DNA from: Notospermus geniculatus
Lineage: Eukaryota; Nemertea; Pilidiophora; Heteronemertea; Lineidae
Length of the DNA stretch: 64,000 bases
Assembly (NCBI GenBank): GCA_002633025.1
Contig: NMRB01000226.1
Location: forward strand, 18,540-82,539
Direction of reading: 5' to 3'
The position numbers and the translations under genes were made by a program. Positions within the stretch are counted from its first letter, which is position 1; the number at the start of each line of letters is the position of its first letter. The notes under the pieces are model-generated. The model was given only the letters and a program-made list of their open reading frames with translations, ran no database searches and had not been told where the DNA came from. Shown here piece by piece: positions 33,401 to 44,738 of the stretch.

Positions 33401-33860
33401 GGGCCAAAAAAACGCATCGAACTTCAAATCTTGATTTCTCAACAACTGTCTATTATAATTCAAAAATTATAATTTAAAAATGTGTGATTCCGGAATCCAA
33501 TAGATAGGAAAAACCCGTCCCGAACTTCAAATTTCTATTTCTCAATAACTATTCATTATAATGCAATGAAAATTCACTCAATACTGTTCCGTGGCTATGC
33601 TTCTAACATGTGAAAGTTTCAACACATTATCTTTTGTATTAAGATTGTGGTACCAAATGTAAAAACCATAGTAATCATTCATCATATTTTAGGAGGCAAT
33701 GGTGAAACTTCGAAACGCTCGATTCCAATATGGCACTATAAATGAGCGCCACAGCGTATACAGTAGTTCCTCGCATACCTCGCCGTCAATCCTTGGCTCG
33801 ATTCTAAAATTTTCTAAGTCCAACAAAGATGTCAATTTTTACCCTAACAATAGGCCTTAA
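33400..33860. repeat. Dispersed repeat, inverted relative at 59857-60120
   Basis: TACAGTAGTTCCTCGCATAC, GCCGTCAATCC and AAAGATGTCAATTTTTACCC occur here and, reverse-complemented, at 59857-59955. Upstream similarity (CAATGAAAATT, ATGTGAAAG) extends the match less clearly. Confidence 0.6.
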
Positions 33861-33907
33861 ACAACCAACGATCTGATACCTGTCGCTTATCGAGTGACAC
33901 TACTTAC

Positions 33908-34010
33908 TCATGGGTATTCGAAACACATGGACGATGGACGGTGGATGATGGACGATGGAGGGCTCCTTTCAGCATCATCAATCTCCTCCGCCTGGATTGT
34001 CGCATTTCCA
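33908..34010. repeat. Left arm of a widely spaced inverted repeat (partner 37130-37253)
   Basis: GGGTATTCGAAACACATGGA and ACGATGGACGGTGGA-type sequence is present in reverse complement at 37130-37253. The 34714-37089 LTR element lies between the arms. Confidence 0.75.
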
Positions 34011-34713
34011 ACATACCTCTCAGTCGGGTCTCAGCCACAGGTACACTCAATAATTCAGAGGTATCGGCCTCCGCGCGAAGCTGTCACCCTCAACCACTGA
34101 AACACTTGGTGCCAAAGTCCGTTTCTGAACACTAGATGTCACTACCAGTTGTTGACGAACGCGCTCCATGAACCAGCCAATGAACGATCAGCCAATAAGA
34201 AAATGTTTCATGTTTCCCATAGTTGCGTGAAATACTGGTCGCTGATTGGTTGATGACAGTTTGCGCCATCTAGCGTTCAGAAACATGATTAGGTCCCATA
34301 TGTGCCAGTGGTTGAGAGCGAATCACTAGTAGTAAGCTCGAGGTCACTGGGACGGGTGTAAGCCACATGCTAAGCATGATGGATTCATCGCCTGAGAAGT
34401 CTTCTGGTTTCTATCGGCCGCGGCGGTTTTAGCGCCAGTGATTGATCATGTTATCGTAGGCCTCTGCAGTTGTGACTTTAAATTCATGCTGATGCTGTGG
34501 TAGTCACGAAAAGAGTGCCCCCCCCCCTCGGTCGGAAGGCGGCACACGCTGAATACACATGATACATGTCCCTAGACCCGTTCGACATGTTCCCGGGGAC
34601 ATGTTCGAAGATAATGGCACCCGAGGCGATTGTTTACAAATTCTAACGGCCCAGGCGAGGCCTAACACTTCGGTTTCCGGATCTGAATGTATTCACTTCT
34701 TTATGAACACAAC

Positions 34714-34983
34714 TGTCACGGCCATTCTGGCCTGAAGTTTGAATCTGGCGCGCTAGAACCTTTCCCGCCAGTTAGTGTGTGGTGGCGCTGAAGTATTTCC
34801 GCCCCAGCCAAAGCACATTTCGCCATGATGTAGCATTTTCCGACATTCCTATTTCTAACCGACTGAAATGATATTTTTAGAGAGATTACAGCCGGTCAAA
34901 GAGGTAATTGATAAAGATAAATGTTTATAGACTGTACTGAACGCATGTTCATGCGATGTTACGGCCAATTTGTGCCAAGATTG
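34714..34983 (+). repeat. Truncated 5' LTR
   Basis: Matches the first 270 bases of the 757-bp 3' LTR and then changes abruptly to unrelated sequence at 34984. Confidence 0.85.
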
Positions 34984-35189
34984 CCTATAAAAACTGATCA
35001 TTTCAATGGAAATTCGGCTAAAAACGTTGACCCCCGTAACTCCTGTTCTAAGCGATCAATCAACAAATAACTTTAGTAATCTTCATCATGCCCGAGGGCC
35101 AACCTATGGTTAAAATATGAGCCAAATCGGCCGACCCCCCACCTTAGCACTTTTTGCAGATTTTGCATGGTCTACCCGTGGATCGACTC

Positions 35190-35337
35190 TTAAGCCTCCT
35201 AGCTACCCGTCTTAACTTTAAGACACTTTTCTGACTTAAGTTTTTTCGAGAACTGTAGACTTAGGCCTAAGCCAGGTAAATTGAGGCTTAAGTCAACAAA
35301 ACGGACTTAAGATTCTTTGTGAAACCGGGCCCAGTAC
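35190..35337. repeat. CTTAAG-rich foldback remnant inside the LTR element
   Basis: Multiple gacttaag/cttaagtc motifs form an imperfect inverted repeat and end in TGAAACCGGGCCC, similar to other CCCGGTT(G/T)CACAAA ends in this window. Confidence 0.5.
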
Positions 35338-36332
35338 TAGTAAACACTAATGGAAAAAACAGAAAAGAGGTGGGTAAGACCCACCAAGACCAGGATAAGA
35401 TCATGTATAGATCAAAGGAGGCACTGGAACTAGTGTTTGGATTAATTGAATAATCATGGACGAAATTAATGAGATCATGTTCGCGACACGACTTACAACC
35501 TAACCCTATCTGGATTCAGCACATTAACTGTGAGATATTACAAGTAACATAGGTCGTAAACTAGTGTTGTTAGTTCCCCGGGAAATCCCGATCGAGGAGC
35601 CAGCCGATGGGGTTTAGGTGACCTGTGGGGGAAATTGGGGCCCTTCTGCAGGTCATGCGGATCCTAAGGTTTTTTCTTGTGACATTATCTCAGGCAACCT
35701 GGCCTTGGTTTTGAAGTCTAATAATTATTTGTTTGGTTATGATTGTTTGATTTCGAGACCTCGCAGCAGCAAGTTAGCTGTTGACACAGTACTCTACTAG
35801 AAGAATTACACCATTTGATCTGCATTTTCTGTCTTTTATGGTTAACGATTTGACGGTTTCAGAGTATTTTCCTTTTTGGGTTAGTTACCATGACTTATTG
35901 ATAGCGAGGCACTTTGATAATGCCTACCTTGATGCAATCTAGTTTTGTCAGTTTGAAGAGTTGTAGTGGTGTTAAAGTAACAGACGGTACTGTTGACTGT
36001 TTGATATGGTTTACCTGAAATAGCCTTTGAGGGCTTTAATACAGAATTATGACTAACGTGCATTTTGATGTTGTACCCTGTTTGTGTGCTAATTATGTCT
36101 GCGAAAATTTAGAGGTAATGTGAGATTGTAGAGAACCTTATGCTAATTAGTTAAGGTCAGCGGGATACTCTCAAGTTCGATGTGTGGCATTAGCTACTGT
36201 CTGTGAAATTGTTAAAGCTGAACTGTACTTTTAATAAGTGATATTGGACACACCATACAGGTCATCAGGTTGTGTTGTGTGAGCATTACACAGAGTTGAT
36301 AGTGGTAAAATTTGTCAATTTTAGGGGAGCCA

Positions 36333-37089
36333 TGTCACGGCCATTCTGGCCTGAAGTTTGAATCTGGCGCGCTAGAACCTTTCCCGCCAGTTAGTGTGTG
36401 GTGGCGCTGAAGTATTTCCGCCCCAGCCAAAGCACATTTCGCCATGATGTAGCATTTTCCGACATTTCTATTTCTAACCGACTGAAATGATATTTTTAGA
36501 GAGATTATAGCCGGTCAAAGAGGTAATTGATAAAGATAAATGTTTATAGACTGTACTGAACGCATGTTCATGCGATGTTACGGCCAATTTGTGCCAAGAT
36601 TGATGTTTGAAGTGAGTCGAGTCTAAAGACCACGCTGCCTTTTAATTTCTTGAGCAACCGATAGGGGGCAGCTGTGGAAGCGACACTGACAGTGCAGAAA
36701 TGACAAGAAATATAAGTCACAAACGGATGTTTCTTGATGCTCTAAGATAAAGTGACAATTACTCTCTTGTGAACTGCTGTCTGCAGCATCTGATGTTTAA
36801 TACAGGTCTATAATATTGTCTAAAGTCACCATTAGGCTTACCATGTCACAACTGAAACCAAGGAATCTCATGTGTATTATGTACATTGTGTGCAAGCCAT
36901 CTCTGGTATTTGTCGTCCTGTTTGGTGTGGGCCATAAGTTTATAGTCTTTTATTTTACTTTCAGTTCCACGTGATCTGTCACGTGTCCAACATGATGTTC
37001 ATCTGCTGTACCGTGTAAGGCAACGAATTTGAATAAACCGACATGGAAATCGACACTTTGCTTTTCTTAGTAGCGGCTCAGCCGTGACA
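36333..37089 (+). repeat. Complete 3' LTR, 757 bp
   Basis: Starts TGTCACGGCC and ends GGCTCAGCCGTGACA, forming a 9-bp inverted end pair. A GAATAAA poly(A)-type signal lies at about 37031. Confidence 0.8.
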
Positions 37090-37129
37090 ACAACAGTGCA
37101 TTTATGAATGTATGATGTGAATAGGTCCC

Positions 37130-37253
37130 AATCGAAAGTCGGCCATTTCGGCGCTTAGGTCGGAAATGAGACTCCAGGCGGTGGAGATCAATGCTGCTGA
37201 AAGGAGCCGTCCATCGTCCACCGTCCATCGTCCATGTTTTTCGAATACCCTTA
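37130..37253. repeat. Right arm of inverted repeat (partner 33908-34010)
   Basis: Reverse complement of the left arm, with CCGTCCATCGTCCA-type sequence and an additional inner stretch. Confidence 0.75.
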
Positions 37254-37560
37254 CTACATGTCGATCCTCGGCATGGAGAAAACGCGGAATTCCACGGAAA
37301 TCCGCCAAGAATACGAAACTTTAATTATTGTTTTTAACAATGGAATAAACCATACACTGGCCTTAACACATGTAGGGTATAATACTCTCTATCCGGAACT
37401 TTAAGACAAGACAATGACGAACTTCTAGGCCCGCGCCAGTGGCATTCACCCTAGTAAAAAGCCTTTTGTACAATTTGATCAATCAACCCCAAGCTCTACT
37501 CGACGGCGCTGAAGTGAATGAACATGAATTGACTGGCTGGGGCGGAGCACTCTGGTCTTA

Positions 37561-37800
37561 TGCTATGTTCACACTATCACGATTCATGCCACGATTGAAA
37601 TCGTGGTCGTAATCGTGGAGTAATCGTGGCGATCCTATCAGGTCGTATCGGATCTTGAGGTCAGTCGTGGCAACCGTGTTGATCGTAGGAAAGTTTTGGC
37701 CGGTTTAAAAATTTGCTACTATCAACACGATTAATTTGCTAATCGTGATCATCGCATCAGATCGTATTAAATCGTACCAAAGCGCGAGAGATCGCATCTA
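37561..37800. mobile_element. ATCGTGG-rich MITE, truncated copy
   Basis: TGCTATGTTCACACTATCAC followed by many ATCGTGG motifs matches the left half of 57789-58253. The right terminal repeat is missing. Confidence 0.75.
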
Positions 37801-37802
37801 AT

Positions 37803-38087
37803 TAGAAAATTACACGAGACTTACCTGTAAGTTGAAGTGTGATTGAGATTCTATCGACCATCAATCACGAAATGAGGGGTCACATGAGATACGCACATCT
37901 GATCCACAGTCAGTCTTCAAAGCACCGAAGGACTCAGGAGGAAAGGGGTCACGTTACAGGGAAGGGAAAAAATCCATCCATAAGGAACCCCCATGAGGGT
38001 GGGCATGTGACCCCTCATTTCGTGATTGATGGTCGATAGAATCTCAATCACACTTCAACTTACAGGTAAGTCTCGTGTAATTTTCTA
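37803..38087. repeat. Perfect 84-bp inverted repeat
   Basis: 37803-37886 is the exact reverse complement of 38004-38087 (TAGAAAATTACACGAGACTT inward to CACATG). The spacer is 117 bp. It directly abuts the truncated MITE. Confidence 0.95.
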
Positions 38088-38231
38088 TCTCCCATCCATC
38101 ACTCCATTCTAGGTCACATGAGACTTCAAAGCCCTGAGGCCTGAGGGATCAACAGAAGAATGAAATAAAAATGCTCATATTTCATATGCTATAAGACACA
38201 GAGTCAACATGATACACAGATTCATAAGAAG

Positions 38232-39063
38232 TTAGTCCTTGACCGAATGATGCATGTACTGATCAATCAGAGTCTGTCCGACATTCAGGCTTGAATGTTC
38301 AATTGATTTCTTGTAGAACGTGGCAAAAGTTCTAGCATTAGACCAACCAATCTTTTTTAGAATGTCCTCAACATTCATTCCTGCCGCAGAAGCTTTCGAT
38401 GCTGCAGCTGCCCGTGTAGAATGCGCGGTGAATCTACTAGTATCTATGCCCGCTTTAACAAGAAGCGTCTTTATCCATCTGGATAAAGTGTCCTTTGACA
38501 CTCCCTTGTAGGGTTTGTGGAAGCTGATGAAAAGTTTATCTTCATTTTTCGCACGAATTTCAGCAGTCCTAGCCAAATACTCCTTAATGTGCGACACAAT
38601 ACAAAGACTTGGATCTGAAGTATACGCCAAGTACTCTATACTAGATAAATGTTTCCCTGGTCTACTGGTTTTCAGAAGGGAATCTATGTAGAATTCGCAT
38701 TTGCCTTGCTCAATCCTCATGTTAGAGAGTTTGAAATGAAAAAGTGTCTGCAACCGCTGTCCTGACAAAATCGCGGCAAGGCCAACAGTTCTCAGGGAGA
38801 GTTCCTTCAAGGAGACTTCACTAGGTGGAGTTGCACGAAGGTAGGTAAATAAAATGTCCACATCCCACGTGGTTCCGTATCGAGGCAAACTGGGTCGCCT
38901 ATGAAAAACTCCACGCATGAATCTCTTTACCAGCCTGTGCTCACCACATGGCACATTCCCCGCCAAGGTAATAAACGATGACAGCGCTGACCTTGCGGAA
39001 TTCAAGGCGCTGTAACCGGCACCGGATCGGAATAACCGGGTCAAAAAATGAAGAACATCCGAT
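38232..39063 (-). CDS. DIRS-like tyrosine recombinase (5' end in N-gap)
   Basis: The minus-strand frame from the gap edge encodes a tyrosine recombinase catalytic domain: SGQRLQTLFHFKL (first Arg), FTAHSTRAAAASKAS (HxxR box) and KKIGWSNARTFATFYKKS (Trp and the nucleophile Tyr). The N-terminal part has RSGAGYSALNSARSALSSFI, typical of DIRS-type recombinases. The enzyme would integrate a circular cDNA by site-specific recombination. The stop is at 38232 and the ORF enters the N-run upstream. The DIRS assignment also rests on the neighbouring Gag. Crypton is less likely because of that Gag. Confidence 0.85.
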
Positions 39064-39632
39064 NNNNNNNNNNNNNNNNNNNNNNNNNNNNNNNNNNNNN
39101 NNNNNNNNNNNNNNNNNNNNNNNNNNNNNNNNNNNNNNNNNNNNNNNNNNNNNNNNNNNNNNNNNNNNNNNNNNNNNNNNNNNNNNNNNNNNNNNNNNNN
39201 NNNNNNNNNNNNNNNNNNNNNNNNNNNNNNNNNNNNNNNNNNNNNNNNNNNNNNNNNNNNNNNNNNNNNNNNNNNNNNNNNNNNNNNNNNNNNNNNNNNN
39301 NNNNNNNNNNNNNNNNNNNNNNNNNNNNNNNNNNNNNNNNNNNNNNNNNNNNNNNNNNNNNNNNNNNNNNNNNNNNNNNNNNNNNNNNNNNNNNNNNNNN
39401 NNNNNNNNNNNNNNNNNNNNNNNNNNNNNNNNNNNNNNNNNNNNNNNNNNNNNNNNNNNNNNNNNNNNNNNNNNNNNNNNNNNNNNNNNNNNNNNNNNNN
39501 NNNNNNNNNNNNNNNNNNNNNNNNNNNNNNNNNNNNNNNNNNNNNNNNNNNNNNNNNNNNNNNNNNNNNNNNNNNNNNNNNNNNNNNNNNNNNNNNNNNN
39601 NNNNNNNNNNNNNNNNNNNNNNNNNNNNNNNN
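39064..39632. other. Assembly gap, 569 N
   Basis: Unknown bases within the DIRS-like element, where RT and RNase H would be expected. The length is too short for a full RT/RNase H region if the gap size is real. Confidence 1.
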
Positions 39633-39694
39633 GTCATGCGAAGAGCAGGGTTTTGAGTCACCTACCTGAGGGATTGGCACTGCGGCATCAGCTT

Positions 39695-40290
39695 CTACTT
39701 TTGGTCGTCTCTCTTCTTGAAAGAGAACTTTTTCCCGCCTCGTGCTTGGTAATTGCTGGCACCCTTCGCGCGGAAACGACTGTAGCTGTTGCCGTACATC
39801 TTGCCGCCTCGCCTCCCGTTTTTTGAAAACTGATCACGGGTAACTTCCTCAGCCTGACGAGCGTTCTTGATGGCTTTCCCAATATCATCACCAAAGAGTT
39901 TACTGGTGACTTTCGTGGTACCTGGCTGGCACAGGCTCCAAAACTTTGGCTTCAGAGCGGACTTGATGGATTCCTTCCTTCTCAGTGACAGCTCTTGGCT
40001 AGCATGTCCCAAAAGGACTATGGCATCCGTGGCCTTTCTAATGCTCTCTTTTCGGCTATCTGCTTCATTTTTAACTAAAGCCTCAGCGACAAGTGTTACC
40101 GCAGTGGCAGCCTTGATTACTGCCTTTTGCGCATAGAACAGCCTTATGTCACGGGACTTGGCCCCAGCATTGATCTTCGACCGAATTTCTTCGTTCAATT
40201 TCGGAGTAGTCAGCGCCACACAGTTTTTAGGGCGTGGGTACAACTTTTCCTTTGCCTTGACGACATCCTTTGGGCACTACCAAGATGGCG
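39695..40290 (-). CDS. DIRS-like Gag
   Basis: The minus frame contains KLYPRPKNCVALTTPKLNEE, then LLGHASQELSLRRKESIKSA, then TKLFGDD-like SKLFGDDIGKAIKNARQAEE, and a basic Gly/Arg tail (NGRRGGKMYGNSYSRFRAKG). The PKNC-L-TPK-N-EI start, the LLGHAxxELSxRRK block and the LFGDD block match the Gag-like ORF of DIRS1 elements in animals. The frame is open upstream of 40243 to about 40290, so the true start is upstream of the first listed codon. The basic tail suggests RNA binding. Confidence 0.8.
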
Positions 40291-40606
40291 GACGGACTGG
40301 CTAGCTCTTGTTAGTCCTCCAGGATTTTCTGTCATGGACACTCAAGTGGGGCATTATTTGCTCTGAAAGTTTATTTTCTAGAAGGTGAATGATGTGTGGA
40401 ACATTTTGAATGACTTGAGGGAGTTCTGCGGAGTTCCTCTTGCCTTGGGAATTATCATTTTGATCTAGGTTAGTGTGGAAAGTACAGGCCCATTTCTTGC
40501 CAGTGTATACATGCAGTGCATGAGTGTGCTTGTGTGTATGCATTAGGCCCATTGCACTGTGAAGGATTGTGTGTACTGTGTGTCTTTGTCATTGTGTACA
40601 TGCAAG

Positions 40607-41508
40607 ATGCCTAATGGTAATCAACCTAGTACACCTGCAGGGCAGTTAGTTAGGAAACATTCTGAACTTACTCCTGATTCTGAGTCGGATCTCCTGATGA
40701 TAAGAAATATCGCAATATGAATATGACATTTAGTTTGGATGACCTTAGTGCCCTTATTGATAGTAAGGTTGGTGGCCTCCGAAATGATTTGCTGGGAATT
40801 AAATCGGAACTTGTTCAAGAGAATAAAGAACTTCAGCGTCAGATTAGTGAATTAAAGGATGATCTTAAACAACGTGATAATGAGATTGTTGCCCTCGAGA
40901 ATAACTTTAAGATTATCCATGATGATGTAGAAAAGGTCAATCGTGAATTCGATTTGCAGAAAACTGTTATTGAGTCTTTAGAACAACGCTGTGACGACCT
41001 TGAGCAGTATTCTAGACGTACTTCTCTTCGGTTTTCTGGATTCAAATTGCCACCACCTTCACAAGATGTTGATTATGTTCAATTTGTTCTTGATTTAGCA
41101 CCAGACATGAAAATCGAATTATCAAGATCCGATATTGATCGTGCCCACCCGTGTGGTTCGAAAAAGGATAAGTTATTGGTGAAATTCTCTTCTTACACTG
41201 CTCGCTCCAGAGTCTTCACTGCCCGTGCTAACTTAAAATCACGACAGGATAAGGTGTTTGTGTTGTATGAAGACCTCACTCAGCATCGCTTCAAGTTACT
41301 TCACGAATTGCTCAAATTTAAGGAGCTTAAATTGGTGGAACGTGTTTGGACATATGATGGTCGCCTCTTTGTCCTCAGGGATGGAAAAAAGATTCTTGTA
41401 CATGCACAGTGCAGAGAATCGCGACGTCACGTCACACCAGGTCCCGTCAGTTCCGCGAATCGGCGCACGTCGGCGCTAGCGTTCGCTGGGCTTCACCATT
41501 CGCAGTGA
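40607..41508 (+). pseudogene. LINE ORF1 protein (coiled coil and RRM-like)
   Basis: The main frame (40717-41508) has a coiled coil (ELVQENKELQRQISELKDD to EQRCDDLEQYSRR) followed by an ORF1p RNA-binding region: RRTSLRFSGF, DIDRAHPCGSKKDKLLVKF, ARANLKSRQDKVFVLYEDL, HELLKFKELKLVERVWTYDG. This is the layout of LINE ORF1 proteins of the Transposase_22 type. The likely start ATG at 40607 (MPNGNQPSTPAG) is in another frame and meets a stop at about 40720, so a 1-bp indel near 40700 breaks the N terminus. The C terminus after GKKILVH looks foreign, suggesting an insertion near 41405. Confidence 0.75.
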
Positions 41509-41969
41509 AGACATGTGCGATTTCGTAGAATTTCTACAGTATGGCTGGTAGCAGCTGCCATTCTGTGGTAGAGGATGGAATTAGTAACCAACATGGCTGA
41601 CACTGAAGCAGCCGATGGAGAAAATAATGAAAATAAACGCTTATAAACCGACTTCAATATGACGAAGATGAGCCGAGGTCAACATCGCGAGAATTACTTA
41701 GTCCACTTTGCACGCTAAAAATCCGTCGCCTAGTGAGTAGTTATGAAAAAAAACAAAAAATAGACAGGTGGTAGCAGGCACTCGACTTGTCTCATGCAGA
41801 TTTTCAGGCTGCTTCGTGCAGGGAGTTTCAAAAAAAATTGCGTCGAAAAATTGACACACGAAATTCTTCAGTACTCTCGGTAATGGCGCGTGCTTGTTTG
41901 GCCTAATATGGCGGCCATTTCATTAGGGCGAATGGTAAAATGGATACAGATAGAGTCCAACAGTTAGGG

Positions 41970-42095
41970 TTAGGCTTTAACATGTTAGACAGGAACAGAT
42001 AGGCCTACGGGACGATAGGAAAGTAGGCCATCAGGGGTTAACATGTTAGACAGGTACGGGTAGGCCTACGGGAGGATAGGAAACTAGGCCTAGGT
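41970..42095. repeat. Tandem repeat, about 60 bp x 2
   Basis: AACATGTTAGACAGG-A/T-AC and TAGGCCTACGGGA-GATAGGAAA occur twice (about 41977 and 42039). Confidence 0.75.
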
Positions 42096-42159
42096 CTGGT
42101 GCTGAGAACAGTGCAACTGCTATCTGCCCAGTAACGCCCAGCAACAGACATTCCATCTA

Positions 42160-42335
42160 GGGTTCCATTACCTAGGGTTAAGGCCCTACCCCAGGCTGGG
42201 GCTAGGGCTAGGCTTGCCCTTCAAACTAGGGTTAAATCTTGGCTAGGGTTAGCCCCGGGCTAGGGTTAGGCTCTGGGTTGTCATTAGGGTTGAAGCTTAG
42301 GTTAGAAGGAGTTTTGAGTTAGGGTTGAGCCATGT
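42160..42335. repeat. Degenerate TAGGGTT-rich tract
   Basis: CTAGGGTTA, TTAGGGTT and GGGCTAGGG variants recur irregularly. It is too degenerate to be a canonical interstitial telomere array. Confidence 0.6.
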
Positions 42336-42394
42336 TCAGTTGCCTCCAGAATGAGCGCCTTGGCACCAGTTTTGCTTGCAATTAATCAGATACC

Positions 42395-43450
42395 ACTGCC
42401 AGATTTTGTGCTCTGCAGTGTCTAGGCCTACGTCAGGTTCGGCGCTTTCATTGCAGTGGTGACCTCCGGATGTGACTACGGGCAGTAGGCGATCTCGGCA
42501 GGTTTGGTAGCGCTGTGAAGTAACATTCAGATTGCAGCTTAACCCAAAATGTCCTTAATTCTAACTCCAGCCATTCAAATTATACCTCAATCCTATCGTT
42601 AATATCATTAATTCTAGCCTCAAATACAATGAAACAGGTTTTACGAAGTTACCCACATGAATTGCCCTCGTCAGTCGTCTTTTGAGGAGTTACCCTCGTT
42701 CCTCTTCGTGTCCGACTTCCCGGTCAAAATACGGCATCCACGCCATGCGATATATACAGTACTGTGCAGTACTATTTTCTCTTCCAACATGCGAAAATTC
42801 AGTCACAGAGATGTGCTAGTTTGGTCACCAGAGCCAATTTACTCACTGAAGCGGCAGAGCTTGCTCGCCAGCCAGTTTGGCGAGATTGACCCGGCGGTTG
42901 TATACAGTGGTACAGCGAGACTGAAATCAGTCAAGTTAGCATGGTTTTGTCTTGTGCTTGCTTCGAATAATTCCAATCTACCTAGTGTTTCATATTTGGC
43001 CAATTATTACACTCGCTGTCATCGGATTAAAGAGATATCATCAGTTTTAATACGTACTACTTTACAGTGCATGGTGCGCATTAATACATAACTTCAATCT
43101 TTTGCCAGCGGCCGCCAGTGGCGCGTGCATCAGACACCCATCCCTGCTTAGATCACGGCACCGTCTAGACTTGGTAAATGAGCTAGGCCCTGCTGTCAAA
43201 CGGCCCATTCAGATACCCTTGTAGTCAGATACCCTCCCCGATTAGATCACCTCGGCGCCAAGGCTTGGTAAACTAGCTAGGCCTAGCGCCCTCCCACGCA
43301 TTAATCACATACCACCCCCCCGCGCCAGATTCTGCGCCCTGCAGCGTCTAGGCCTACGTCAGGTTCGGCGCCGCTTCATTGCAGTGGTGAACTTCGGAAC
43401 TACGCGAAAGGTGCAATCTCGGGAGGTTTGGCCGCGCTGTGATGGTTGGG
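42395..43450. repeat. Direct repeat pair of about 120 bp
   Basis: CTAGGCCTACGTCAGGTTCG to TTGCAGTGGTGA and GGTTTGG-GCGCTGTGA occur at 42412-42512 and 43346-43443. The sequence between has no feature I recognise. Confidence 0.65.
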
Positions 43451-44738
43451 ACACTATCACAAGTTTGTCTACCCCTGACAAGGATACTAGGAACTCTGCC
43501 AAGATGTCGATTAAGTCGTTTGGGATTCGCAAAACCCAAGTTGTGGGTGGTAATGTTGGCGAACCTTGATTGTTTGTAGTCTGTGACCGTGATCAGAATT
43601 ACTGATGTGATATGACGTTATATGCCTGATGTGGCATTACTCGGACAGTGTTTCCTTGTATTCGTTTGTAAACATGCAGTCAAGACGATTGGAACTCAGC
43701 TCTTTGTATAAGTGGAAATTTCGACTGGAATCCCTTAACCATTCATTTATATTATTATTCATTAGATGTACAACTTCGTGCTGCTTTTAGTATGCCTGTG
43801 GGGCGGGGCTGCTCTGCCGCCCTGGGGGCTTCTTTGCCGGGCGGTGGATGGGGGAGTCTGATTCAGAGTTTTTCATCTATCGCCGGGTGGGGTGGCCCCC
43901 GGGGTGGCGGAGTGGCCCCTTTTTACGGTATTTAAGATTTCGTATACATGCTTTTCTGGATTTAGTGTTGCTTCATTGGTTAGTTGGGTATAATTACAGG
44001 GTTGGCTCTGTCATTGTTTTTCTTTGGCCGGAGTGGGGAGGGTCCCTATTGTTCAATAGTGTGTTCAGTGGGGGTTTTCTTTGCTTTGGCTGGGAGGAGT
44101 GGTGCTGGGGCCGACCCTGAATTAGGTTATTTGGAACCAGGGTCCGTGTTTGCGGGACTGCTTGGGTGTGGGTGTGGCGCTTATCCTTTGTTCAACGCGA
44201 GGGATGGGCGTCGCACCTCGGCTTGGGTATGTTTGTGAATATGGACCCTGCTTCCTGTTCCTTGTTTTTCTTTGCAGTAAGTAATATGTTCTGGATTTGT
44301 AACCCTTTCAATTCTTATTCTGCTTAACGCTCGATTCAGCACGTAATGACTTGGTATACTTAACTTCAAAACTTCTATACCTGAGCTCATCTTGTGTTGC
44401 TCCTGACAGGAGTCCTTACTTGTTGATAAAAATCGATATGTTGATTTTTTTGACATGGTTGATGTGCCACCACTGGAGACCCTTTATTCTTGTAGTTCTA
44501 TTATTTACCTTCAAGACTTTGAAACTTCTCTATCCTTGTCCGTACTTTGTGATGTCACCTGCGGTGCCACTGGCCTGTTTGCCTTGGGTTGTAGCCCACT
44601 GCATTTCTCCAGCTGTTACTTGAGTATGTTTTGAATGGGTATAAGTCTTGAACAATATAGAATTGTAGTGGGCTGCTTTGTACCTCGGATATAAAGGGTT
44701 ACTATGGCCATAGAGTACACTTTGATTATAGTACCCCA

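Larger units (their letters stand above)
34714..37089 (+). mobile_element. Small non-coding LTR element with ACAAC target duplication
   Basis: 34714-34983 and 36333-36602 are direct repeats of 270 bp with two mismatches. The right LTR runs to 37089 and has matching ends TGTCACGGC and GCCGTGACA. ACAAC flanks both sides (34709-34713 and 37090-37094). An AGGGGAG purine tract precedes the right LTR. The left LTR is truncated after 270 bp, and the roughly 1.35-kb interior has no recognisable gag or pol. It is a non-autonomous or internally deleted element. Confidence 0.85.

Noticed and set aside
38978-39826. Long plus- and minus-strand frames across the N-run
   Set aside because: The frames consist mostly of N; only the minus recombinase and Gag parts have real support.
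41591-41646. Short frame MADTEAADGENNENK
   Set aside because: Ends at a stop without a donor site; no support as an exon.
42160-42335. Interstitial telomere array
   Set aside because: TAGGGTT-like words are too degenerate and irregular for a true telomeric repeat block.
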